From positions 111,675-137,271 of the forward strand of contig NW_014577682.1 of assembly GCF_000485595.1 (NCBI RefSeq): 25,597 nucleotides of DNA. The letters run 5' to 3'. The notes below the pieces were generated by a model, which ran no database searches, was not told where the DNA came from, and saw only the letters and a program-made list of their open reading frames with translations. The position numbers were made by a program, and so were the translations under genes. The DNA is from Priapulus caudatus (lineage: Eukaryota > Priapulida > Priapulimorpha > Priapulimorphida > Priapulidae). Of this stretch, positions 1-11,014 are shown in pieces (position 1 is the first letter of the stretch; each line of letters opens with the position of its first letter).

Positions 1-45
1 CTAGGTGAGTGTACGGCAAACTAGGTGAGTGACCCACCTAGGTCC
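1..45. repeat. Short direct repeat at the window edge
   Basis: The unit ctaggtgagtg occurs at 1-11 and again at 21-31, followed by cacctagg in inverse orientation. It may be the edge of a larger repeat cut by the window. Confidence 0.5.
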
Positions 46-150
46 CGTCGTCTTAATCTTTCTACATCATGGTAGGTAACCTCTCCTGGGTAGGTAGCCT
101 CCGTAACTCGGTGTGTGTCTCGTTTTTTTCTCTCGGTTCGAGTGTCTCTA

Positions 151-413
151 TTTATAGCCGCGTTCACACGTAGCAAGAAATCCGGTATTTAGCGTTCACA
201 CGAGGCAAAATACGAGGCCCAAGAAATACGGTACCCGGTATCTAAACAGATCCGGTATTTCTCAAGCACGGCAAATTATTCGGGGTCTGGGAAGCCTCGT
301 ATTTACATGAAATACCGGATCTGTTTAGATACCGTATTTCTTGGGCCTCGTATTTTGCCTCGTGTGAACGCTAAATACCGGATTTCTTGCTACGTGTGAA
401 CGCGGCTATAAAT
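151..413. mobile_element. Foldback (long inverted repeat) element
   Basis: Arms at 151-261 and 309-413 are near-perfect inverted copies around a loop of about 47 bp. The left arm has a 7-bp extra piece (a second cggta-type unit). Each arm contains the motif GTTCACACG twice with CGGTATTT between. A further partial copy of the right-arm end (cgtgtgaacgtggct) follows at about 421-436. This fits a foldback or MITE-type nonautonomous element. No transposase is present. Confidence 0.85.
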
Positions 414-638
414 ACGAGGTCTCGTGTGAACGTGGCTTATATATCATGTATATAATATATCATCATATAACATCATTGGTCATCAGTAATAAAGTGATAC
501 ACGATCTAGTTTGTTAGTTGATAATTTTCCTCACCACGAGTGGTGCCATCCATTATGTGGGTCTGCAGCTATAGAGATCGAATCGTGTTGATAACGGTCT
601 TGCTCTGACGGTGGTTAGTTAGTTATCCCTCGTAGCTG

Positions 639-1077
639 CCTAGATGGCACATAAGTCAGTGACAAGAGATCTCCAACGTCGTCGGTCTGCTGCTACTGGC
701 CTCAGCGTGTTCCATGACAGGTCACACATCCGCATATATATCCTTCTCGGTAGTCCTTCTCAATGTCTCCTTGGGTCTTCCCTTGCTTCTCCTCCCGTCT
801 GACGTCCATCTAACTCTAAGTGCCGTTTTCGCTATGGCACCTTCCATCTGGGCGACATGATCGAGCCAAGTCTATTTTCTTCTTTTAATTATATTTCCCA
901 AAGGTTCTGTGTGCGTAATGTGGTATCTATAGTCGTTCGTTTGTAACATGTCTCGCCAATGTATCTTGAGGATCCTTCATAATGACTTTGTTTGGAAGGT
1001 TTAGAGTTTTTGAGTGATTTCTTTGGTAGCCTTCCAGCTTTCCGTTCCGCAAAGAAGCACACTCAAAACATTGCTAT
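639..1077 (-). pseudogene. Decayed non-LTR retrotransposon (LINE), C-terminal end of reverse transcriptase ORF
   Basis: On the minus strand the translation shows LLCGTESWKATKEITQKL, TFQTKSL, RILKIHWRDML, TWLDHVAQMEGAIAKTAL and SKGRPKETLRR, then after a frame shift WRSLVTDLCAI. This is the typical C-terminal layout of LINE ORF2 (LYG.E.W, RRILKIHW, R..WLGH, GRP..TWRR). At least four in-frame stops and one shift show it is dead. The clade cannot be set from this fragment. Confidence 0.8.
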
Positions 1078-2616
1078 TGAAGATTTTTATTTTTGTTGCT
1101 GTTTTCATAGCTTTAGCCTTCCATATCTTATTCAGCATTCCAAAAGCTTACAAGTCTGACAGTGGTGGTGCCACGACATCATCTACCAAGAAGTGTTAGA
1201 ACGTCTGATAGTGCACATCTTTAAAAATGATTCACATAGGCAATATTTCTATCTGAAAACACGAATGTTCATTGATAAGAGATCTGTCCCTTTATTTTTA
1301 CGCCTTGAAGAAAGTGTAACGTTACCCTAGTTAGCGTGATTCCGACACGAGGCGTTCCTGTACAACGTACATGTTACCTCGACTTTGGATATTTTCACCG
1401 GCTATTAATAACGCTTCGTTTTCTTTCCATGTTTATGTCTACTAGCTGTTACATAGCGTTTGTTTTGTAATCGAACACTCTGAGGGTAATGCCTATGTTA
1501 GATGACCAAATGAATATATCTGTGTATTTTGAAGTTTGTCGTGCTAATTTTACGCAATTGTATATTTATAGCTGTAAAATTGTTTATTTTCCTTGCAACG
1601 GATGGCATTACATTCGAATCCATTATGTGTGATACTAAGTAGACATACAGGAAGAGGCAATATTAACACTATCCCACATTTTTCGGACAAGTTCTCCTGG
1701 AAAAGGGGAAGTAAATACGCGTTTATTCCGTAAAATTTTCCGTAAAAAGGTTTGCGTAGGTTATTGCGTAGGTCAGCAACATTTCCCTGTTTCTTAACTA
1801 ATATGCACTTTAGCCACGAGAAGCAGCCACCGCATGAAGCTTTTTACACGGGTTAGAACACGAACAAACCTCTTACCCAAACTGGTTATAGCCCTCCGCA
1901 CAGCAAGGTATTTACAGCGTAAATGTTCCCAAGTTAAATCTGATAGTCGATACCTGAATAATACTAGTAGGGAAATTTATGCAAACGAAAATCCTCCAAA
2001 ATCCCGTGGTAGCCACCATAGTTCCGGAGTCCACACACGTACCAAACTTTGGACTTCTGCACTGTACCGTACGTATAATATAATTAGGCGGTTGTTCGGG
2101 TTAAATCATGTCTCTTTTGCCGTAGACCAACAAACATGACTCAGATAGAATATTTGTTCAAATGACATCATGTTTTGACATCTCAGAATGCAGTTCGTGA
2201 ATTTGCAATTCGTTTGATTTCTTACCAATTAACCAAGACCTTGATATATGCAAAGTTAGATTAGCAGATAACTGCAAACAAACCCTATAAGGGAGGCCTG
2301 GGGTTTTTCACAGAGCAACATGAGCAAAGCATTGGCATGTGCCCCTTCCCACGCGGTCAGAATATGTACCTCTGAGCTGTATATATAATAACATCATTAT
2401 ATTAAATACAGTTACATATATAGTTAGCGTAGCTTCCGTGCGTTCGCCCACGTGTCTGCATGGAGGGAGTGTATATAGTAAGTACTTCTGACGTATGAAT
2501 GATACATGACAGAGCCTGATCGTGAACATATATATATATACCGTTACGTTACGTGCATACTCATAAAAGGTTATGCTGCTCATAAATATGAGATTCGATT
2601 TGCAGTCATCATAATG
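1078..2616. other. Noncoding stretch, no supported gene
   Basis: I see no gene, RNA or clear repeat here. An open frame of 101 codons at 1834-2139 resembles no family I know and has no splice or composition support. The stretch probably belongs to the first intron or 5' flank of the endophilin gene. Confidence 0.6.
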
Positions 2617-2625
2617 CTATAATAT

Positions 2626-2667
<42 letters not shown>

Positions 2668-2757
2668 TACATATATAATATAATATTTTATAATATAATA
2701 TACTATAATATATATAATTTTATATAATTTAATATACTATTTATATATAATATACCC
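2617..2757. repeat. AT dinucleotide-rich block
   Basis: Almost pure A/T with long TA runs and taatata variants. It forms the left border of the minisatellite that follows; a similar block (3148-3212) forms its right border. Confidence 0.9.
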
Positions 2758-3147
2758 ACCCTTACTGCAGATTAGGCCTGCCCCCACTACAGTATAACCC
2801 TGTCCCTTATGCAGCATAACTCATAACACCCTACTGCAGTATACCTTGCCCCTACTGCAGTAAACCATCTGCCGCCCTACTACAGTATTAACCCTGCCCC
2901 CTACTAAAGATAAACCCTACCTCCTACTGCAGCATAACCTTGCCCCTACTGCAGTATAACCCCTGCCCCTACTGCAACATAACCTTGCTCTCTACTGCGC
3001 CAGCATAACCCTGCCCTTACTGCAGCATAACCATTGCCCCTAACTGCAGCATAACCTTGCTCTCTACTGCAGCATAACCCTGCCCCTACTGCAGCAATAA
3101 CCATTGCCCCGTACTGCAGATAACCGTACCCCTACTGCAGCATAACG
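2758..3147. repeat. Minisatellite, unit about 22 bp, about 17 copies
   Basis: The recurring unit is close to ctactgcagcataaccctgc with c-rich spacing; most copies keep ctgcag. Copies vary by small indels and by substitutions such as cagtataac or caacataacc. The array lies between two AT-rich blocks and 0.2 kb from a telomere-type repeat. Confidence 0.9.
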
Positions 3148-3212
3148 CATATTATATATTATAATATATAATATATATATATAATATATATATATTATAT
3201 AATATGTATACC
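3148..3212. repeat. AT-rich block right of the minisatellite
   Basis: TA-rich with tataatata motifs, similar in composition to 2617-2757. Confidence 0.85.
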
Positions 3213-3352
3213 GGAACGCTACCCTGCGTACTATCTATATGCGCGCGAAATAACCCTAGCGTACTATCTAAATAAATGCCGGACCCGTACTCACCTACTC
3301 CCCTAAAACGAGTCTATAGGAGTCGCCTACGGAAACTCCACTACTCTACCCA

Positions 3353-3409
3353 CCTAACCCTAACCCTAACCCATAACCCTAACCCTAACCCTAACCCTAA
3401 CCCTAACCG
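3353..3409 (-). repeat. Interstitial telomere repeat, TTAGGG type
   Basis: On the plus strand the block reads as about nine ccctaa units with one interruption (cccata). The motif is the TTAGGG telomere of most animals outside arthropods and nematodes, read from the minus strand. It is far too short for a telomere and is embedded in ordinary sequence. Confidence 0.93.
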
Positions 3410-3543
3410 TATCAAATAGTGACCAGGGTACGTTCTGGTATTCTGGACCGTACCCAGGTTACGTTCCGGCAGTACCTTGGGGGACATAGACCCTATGAGC
3501 CCTAGTATGACACTGTCCCCCTGCTATATATATTGTCACCAGA

Positions 3544-3575
3544 GGTTAATAATGACAAATTTGTCATTATTAACC
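3544..3575. repeat. Perfect 32-bp palindrome
   Basis: ggttaataatgacaaa is followed directly by its exact reverse complement, with no spacer. The function is unknown; it may be the centre of a small foldback element. Confidence 0.85.
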
Positions 3576-3647
3576 CCTGATGTCACTAATAGTGATATTT
3601 GCGAGTCTACCCATGATGCATACCACTGCACTAGGAACCCCTTACTG

Positions 3648-3825
3648 CAGTGGTTCTGAACCTTTTTTGGATGGACCCGTTTGCTAATCTGGTGAAAGCT
3701 ACGGCGGCAGTACGTCCCTCCCCCCCAAAAATGCACATAAGCACATAAACACACAATTTTGAATGCGCCTGGTTCACGGACCCCCTGAAACCCATCTAGG
3801 GTCCGTGGAACCCCTGCCTTACTGG
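3648..3825. mobile_element. hAT-like nonautonomous element fragment
   Basis: It begins cagtggttctgaacc, the classical end of many hAT-family MITEs, and contains ggttcacggaccccctgaaa and gggtccgtggaacccc, the inner repeats seen in such elements. The right terminal repeat is degraded, so the right border is approximate. Confidence 0.55.
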
Positions 3826-4675
3826 TTACCGAGTATGACCACGAATAAGAGAGTGTGTGTTCCTCTCTTCACGGCACTTTCATCTTCGCTCATAGATTCT
3901 TATTCAACTGACTTGACTGCGAGCCAGCTCTTACACATTCCCAGTGCGGCTATTATGGCTTGCCCGTTAATGTGTACTGTAGACCTGAGATGATAACGCT
4001 TAGGAACTACGGCGAGCAATAAAGCTTTACTGGCGATGACTGGGTCACTCACTGATGGCAGCTCATCGCTATGTGTGCGCATACACACTGGCGTGTTGTA
4101 TTGGCATGAACACCCCCGTTAAGGAAGTGGCCTGATTTAAAAAGAGTTTGTGTACATGCATGAGCAGATTTACAATATGGGGTCAGTTCTCTCTTGGCAC
4201 CCTATAATTTAGATGCCTCGCAGTTGTGAGTGCGTGTACTACAGTGTCCTTTTAAACACGTTTACTTCATATTTTATCATTCTTTGCACAAGTAAAACTG
4301 TGTTTTTTTGTCATGAGTGTCTTGCTATAGAGACGGTACCTATATCACTGTATATAGAGACATATAATCACTGTATGGCTGTGTGAGGTTTTGCTGGCTT
4401 TTCAAATCGGCTGGTCTGACATCGTGGTATCTGATACTCGAGACTACACGGAAATAGTGTAAAGTTCTGTTATTTTAAACCGCTGTGCTGTAGTCGCTCA
4501 GACTTAGTATTGAGCTTCATCGGGAGCTTATATGTTCCCATTAGTAATACGTCTAAAGGTGCACTGTAAACTATATATAGCATTTTAGATCACTAAGGGG
4601 AAATACAGTGTGTATCTGACATCAGTGTGTACTATGACCTGAAATATTGTATCAAGAGCTATAATAATAGAAATC

Positions 4676-4677
<2 letters not shown>
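3826..4677. other. Noncoding stretch before the first visible endophilin exon
   Basis: I see no gene or structured repeat. Small open frames at 3763-3993 and 3900-4088 overlap on opposite strands and have no family similarity. Confidence 0.55.
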
Positions 4678-4707
<30 letters not shown>

Positions 4708-4729
4708 AATAATAATAATAATAATAAAA
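4678..4729. repeat. Compound microsatellite (AAC)n(AAT)n
   Basis: A run of aac triplets passes into aat triplets about 60 bp before the acceptor of endophilin exon A. Confidence 0.9.
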
Positions 4730-4791
4730 ATAATAATTAAAGTAATAGATACATATATATCATAGTAACAGCTCGATGGTTTCTCTTGCAG

Positions 4792-4864
4792 AAAACTGAC
4801 ATCACAAATGAGTTGGTGGAAGAGCTACAGACTAAAACCAAGACCTACTTACAGCCGAATCCAG
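4792..4864 (+). CDS. Endophilin exon A (first one visible)
   Basis: The acceptor is ctcttgcag and the donor is G|gtaagc. The 73-nt exon reads [17 protein letters not shown] then TYLQPNP, the stretch that follows the MERK motif in animal endophilins. It starts in phase 0 and ends in phase 1. Because it starts with an internal acceptor, at least one 5' coding exon is missing. Confidence 0.92.
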
Positions 4865-7800
4865 GTAAGCGCACAAATACCTGTCACACAGCGTCACATT
4901 GTATTAATTAACATATCCTCATCGCTGTCACGCATGTGGATGCTATGAACCTGTGGCGAATTCGTTTAGAAATTCGAATGTCTATTATATAATTGTATTA
5001 TAATTAATAATTAATAATAATAATAATAATTATCTATAATAATAATTCATTATAATTATTTATCTATTATTTATCTGTAATAATTATTATCTATAATAAT
5101 AATCGATTATAATTAATTAGAATTGTAATGGTTTGCACCAAAAGATAACCAGAGTGCCACATGAATAAATCATATAGATTGTATGGGAGTGAGTTTCATC
5201 TGAGTGCCATCGCGGTACATGTTTGATCTGTTGACGTGCAGCCTCACGAGCGAAGATGTCAGCGTCAAACACGATGGCGAAGATTCAGGGCCAAGCGAAG
5301 CAGGTGTCCTACCCACAGCCTGAGGGTCAGCTGGGAGAGACGATGGTCAGATTCGGCCAGCAGCTGGGAATGAACTCTAATTTCGGTAGGTCAGTGCGCT
5401 GAGCGATAGTCGGCGAGGGAGCGTGGCTTCTCCCCTACAGGTCTGTGCACTGTCGCCGCGTGCAGCTATTGGAAATGATGGGGAGGCAGTTTCGTTGCTG
5501 GGATGCGGGCGGTATCTGTTGGGATGCAGCATCCGCGTACAGCCTGAGTGGCGTTACTAGGTTACCAGACTGCAGCTCGCCCATAGTTAGTGGCATTATA
5601 CAATAGCCTGGTTGTACTAGGCTGTCGAAGTGCACCTACGTCGTAGGTGGGCACATGTTACACAAGATGGGATGGCAGGTGGAGTTATCGTAAAATTACA
5701 GACGCTGTGTATTTATCTTGAGCTCAGATTGGTCGTCAGTTGCTGCAATTACTTTGTTTAGTAATTATTGATAATGGTGACACATGCTGAGAATAGTATA
5801 TTAAAAGTGGCAATGCATTGAAAGATAGGGTGGTAGCAGCAGTAAGTCTGAAAACCTAGCCGGTCCTCATTTTGAAAATTAACCAGTCCTGTTCTATGGT
5901 TACCAGTCCCCGACTAAGGGAAGGGCTGCTAGTGCTATGTTTAACACTGGTGTTAGATTCACCGGAAATGGGCGAGTAACTAGCGCACAGGTATTACGGA
6001 CACACCTGTCCTTAGCAGCAGCACCTGTATTGCAGGTACTGCCCTGTTGGAGGTCGGGGAAGCCTACAAGCAGCTTGCCGACATCAAATACGCACTAGAG
6101 GACAACGTAAAGCAGAACTTCCTCGAGCCCTTGCAGCTGCTGCAGTCAAAGGACCTGAAGGAAGTGATGGTAAGTGCGCATGTTTGCAAGCCTGCCAGTG
6201 CGCGGTGAGTCGAGCCATGGACGAACTCTGCACACGCAGTGACCTGCTCCTGCTGTCTGCCTGGCATCAAAGCCGTCCCTATGCCGTGGGTTTGGCTGTG
6301 GACCCAGTCGCACTCAGTTAATTGGCAGCAACCAGCGCTCTTCATTTCATTTGAAAGATAACAAAGAGTGGAGCGATGGGGGGGGGGGCAGTTGACCACA
6401 GTTTGTGCGAGCAGTTCTTCGCATGAATAGATATGGCTTTTACGTTTTCGTTCGTGTCTTTTTATGTCTTTGTGATTGTATTGCATTTGGGATGGTCAGA
6501 ATCGGTGCTAAATTGCAGTTTCTTTGAGGTTAGCATCATGCCTCAGTGGTAAGATAAGCGCCAAAATGAATTAAACGAAAAGCAAGTTGGTGATTGATAT
6601 GTAAATCGATGCTCTTATCGCATTGGTTTTATTTAACTGATTGGTTCCCGCGTGTAATGGTTTAGAGAGTGGCTTGCTTCGGTTGTAATACGCAGTACTG
6701 CCACGATATAAGCTTATAGCGACATAAGACAGTGTAATGCACGTGTGATAAATCTTACAGCACCATAGGAAGAAGTTGCATGGCAGACGTTTAGACTACG
6801 ATTGCAAGAGGCGAAAGAAAGCGAAAGGTAGTTGCAGTGGTTTGGGTAGTTCCTGGGTCTTCCAACAGATGGCTCACCAGTAACCTTACAACTCTCACGC
6901 TGATACTCTCTCGATATAGGACGTTTGCATCATTGCAAAACGATGCAGAGTAAGAAGGCTAAAAATAAAGCACCTGTGTATATCTTGATGCATACTACAG
7001 TGCCCACTTGCATGAATGTAGGTCGGTCCTTGACATCTCTGCCAGTGTAGTCTCGTTTGCTATATAAGTAGCAAACATGATCTTGGGGTGAAACTCTCAG
7101 CTTCCTACATTTTCATCAAAACAAACTCATGCTATCCTTGAGCAGCAATCAGTGACAGAGAGAGAGAGAGAGAGAGAGGAATGCTTGCGTGCTGCCATCT
7201 GTTGGGAGACGTTGACATGTGGGAATGAGGACCATGGCTGCTGGCTGCTGCACTTTGCTGTGTCCATGCTGTTATTTTGACGTTTTGTTTCACAGCACCA
7301 TAGGAAGAAGTTACAAGGCAGGCGTTTAGACTACGATTGCAAAAAGAAGAAGAGAGAGAAAGGTTAGAGGCAGACAACGCAGCTGCATTTATCTATGTGT
7401 GCAAATGGCTGCGATGCTGCTAGTCTTAGGAAGCTGCTTGTTTCGTGTTCGCAGGGCTGCGCATAATCTTTCTGCAATAATTCCCGCTTTTGTTCTTATT
7501 CTCTATGTAAAGGTGAATCGCATGTAATGGCATGTGGGTTCATACTGGTTAGTCCGATTCGGGGGGAAATTGTGGGCATACGGTGACCTTCTTTGTCAGA
7601 ATTGGCGCGAGTCAGGTGAAGATTATGAAAACTTTCCTCCCCACAACATTGGTCTGGGCCCTGCTGTGGATGATACACGTTGTGTACAATTCACGGCCTG
7701 AACTGAAGCATATAGGTTTTCTAACCTGCTGCTAAAGTGATCAAAAAAGGGCAAGCAAATATTTGCATACCGAATTCAATTGAGACAAGATGCTGCACAT

Positions 7801-9766
7801 ATCAATGCTAGAGCAGAAAGAGAGCTAGAGAGAGAGATAAAAAGAGAGCAAGAGATAGAGATGTGGGGGGGGGGAGGAAGGGATGGATAATCGGGGAACC
7901 CACCTTTCATTCAGCTATATGCTAGTGGTTCTTAGCCGTAACTCGTTAGCCAAATTAGAGGTGGTTGGGGTTTCTATTTATGCCACAATCTAGGCACAGC
8001 CACTGTTGGAACGCAAGAGATAATTCAACCAGTGCCTTGGACAATGGCGACATGTTTTGTGGTTTGTGACCCAGGGGTTAAGAACCACTGACATGTGCTG
8101 GCACACACGTGCATGCGCTTATGTGTTTCACACTAGTAGGAATCTGCTGCACTCTGTGTGGCAAGTCAAGTTCTGTGTGATTGCCGTGCTCTTTCCTTTC
8201 ACTACCTTCAGACCTATCTGCTTTCTGTAATGCTGCACGCTAATGCAAGTGTGATTTTACGCGAAGCCTGTGATCTATCTAGAATCTAATTGCAACCGCC
8301 CACACCTAGCGTTCAACACTCACTGCAGCGGTTTTAGCATACAAGTCTGTCGTGAGGAACATTCTATACGAGCGAACCTCTCTGTTCGCGAGTGCCACCG
8401 TTAAGGTTCACCTTTCTCGTGTCCTGTCTGGCATTCTCGAGTCATTTCACGTACCCGAAAGTGCTGGTAAATTCGAAATTAAGAAACATCACGCCCATTG
8501 CTCATCTGTCTCTTGCATACTCAGATTCACAGGCGATTCTATTCTTGTACTGCTGACATCGGAATCGATTAATGTCGTATTACTAGTCTATCCTACAATT
8601 ATTCAAATTAAAAACGTTAAGCGCCGTCTGATTTTCTAATTTTCAGCGATTTAAAAAAAAGTTAAGAAATGGAGTTATTCTTGCACTTCAACCGTGTAAT
8701 TCTTTATCGACAGTGCAATCAAATTCCGGCGGTTTACAAATGTAGGCACATGTTAACAAACGAGATGATATACAGCCAGGGCAATAAATTTTGGGTAGCG
8801 GATTTATGCGAGGTTTGCTGAATGTCAACTCCCCCGTGGCACCACCCTTTCCTTTCCTCTCTTTCCCCCGTCGCACCGCAGCATCATATTACCCTCTCTC
8901 CCTCGCCACCCCATGACATCACCCTCTCCTCCCTGTCCCTTGCTATCACATCGCACCACCCTCTCCTATCCCTTCTCTCCCTCACCACGCCATGGCACCA
9001 CCATCTCCTCTCTCTTCTCTCTCTCTCCTGCAACGCTGTGGCACCACCCTCTCTCTCTTCCCTGCGACACTGTGGCATCACCCTCCTCTCTTTTACCCTC
9101 CCTGCGGCACCACCATTTTTTCTCGTACATCGGTCCCCTCTTCTCTGCCCCCGCCACACTGCGGCACCACCCTCACCTCTTTCGTTCGTCGGGCACCTTG
9201 CCCCCGTGCCGCCACCCTCTCCTCTCGCACGGCGTTCACTTCTCTCTCTCTCTCTCTCTTCCCCGCCACACTGCGGCACCACCCTCCTCTTTCGTTCGCC
9301 AAGCGCCTCTTCCCCGGCCCCCGTGCCACCACCCTCTCCTCTCGTTCGTCAAGCACTTCTCGCCCGCCCCCGTGCCACCACCCTCCTTCCTCGTCATTGT
9401 GCAGCGCCTCTTCCCGCCCTGTGCACCGACCCTCTCTCATCCTCTGCGTGTTCGTCAAGCATTCTGCGCCGCGCTGCGGTCCTGTGCGACCACTCTCCTC
9501 CTCTCGTTCGTTCAAGCACTTCTCAGCCCGCCCTCCGTGCACCGCCTCGTCTCTCGTGTCGGCAAGCACTTTCTCGCCCGCCCCGGCCCCGTCCTCTCTC
9601 TCATCGTTCGTCCAGCACTTTTGCGCCCCGTGCTCAACCCTCTCATCGTCGTTCGTAATGCACTTTTGCCCGCGCCCCGTGCCAGCGCCCTCAATCCTCT
9701 CGTTCGTACAAGCAATTCTGCGCCGCCCGCGTCCCGCCTCTGTCCTCTCGCACGGGTTAACCGACC

Positions 9767-9808
<42 letters not shown>

Positions 9809-10983
9809 CCGCCATGCTGCGGCACCACCCTCCTCTTTTGTTCGTCAGGCACCTCTCCCTCGCCCCCGCACCACAACCTTCTCCTCTCGCCCCACGGCAT
9901 TTACCTCTCTCTCGCCACCGCCGCGCAGGCTCGAACGTGCCGGAAGAGGAGATGCGCATGGCCGAGGACAAGTTTGAGGAGTCGTGGAACCTCGCTGAGG
10001 CGGCGATGGTCAACCTGCTCGAGAACGACGTCGAGCAGATCTCTCAGCTGCACGCGCTCGTGCAGGCGCAGCAGGAATACTTCCGCCAGTCGGCCGACGT
10101 GCTAGAGGAAGTGCTCGAGAAGCTGGAGGTCGAGTAAGTGGGGCATGGAGGGGATGTCGGGAACCGGGGGAAGGGGGAACGGAGGAATGTCGGGAACTAG
10201 TGGCAGGGGGCACAGAGGGGATGGGGGCACGTAGGCGAAGTTAAGGATGTAAGAAAAGGGCATGTAGGGGATGTCAGGAGGCGGGGGCAGGTGGCATGGA
10301 AGGGAAGTTGGGAGATGAGAAAGCATACAGAGGATGTTGGAAGATAGGGAGGAGACACGTGGGGGATGTTGGGGGAGACAGGAAGGGGGAACTAAGGGGA
10401 TGTCGGGAGTTGGGGAGGGGGCACTTGCACATGTAAATATGATTGTGCGATAACAAATATTTCTCGTCTATCCGTCTGTCGCCGCGTGGCGACCTGTATT
10501 GCTCCGTGCCCGGTGCTTCGTGACGAGTCACCGCGTTGTCGTCTGTGAAAAAAATACACGGGGGCTCTGGGCGATTTAGCCCCCGAAATGCCAAAAAGAG
10601 CCCCCGGAAATTTGCATAGAGTTCAATGCAAACCAAATTTTAGAGTGCTGTTTTCATGCACGCGAGCTTGAAAAGTAGCCCCCGAAAAATTAATTTTAAT
10701 TTTTTCCCTGGTCGTCTGTGCGTGTGTCTGCAGGAAGCAGGATGCGGCAAGCCGGCCGAAGCGCGAGGCTTCCATACACCGGCTGCCACGTAACGGCAGC
10801 GACTCGATGGGCTCGGACGCGTGGGACAGCAGCGGCGCGGACGCGGCGAGCAACGCCAAGAACCGCGACTCCGACAGCTTTGCGCAGGACCCGTGGGGCA
10901 ACAACAGCTCGGCGGCGCCACCTAGCTACAGCAAGAGCACCGAGAAGAAACGTAATTATATACATTTATATATATATATATAT

Positions 10984-11014
<31 letters not shown>

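Noticed and set aside
1834-2139. 101-codon open frame as a possible gene
   Set aside because: No recognisable motif, no splice context, and composition like the noncoding surroundings.
8822-10137. Overlapping open frames of 278, 354 and 381 codons (plus) and 306 codons (minus)
   Set aside because: All arise from the low-complexity C/T-rich array; several phases and both strands are open at once. The 381-codon frame merely runs into the real endophilin exon E through its acceptor.
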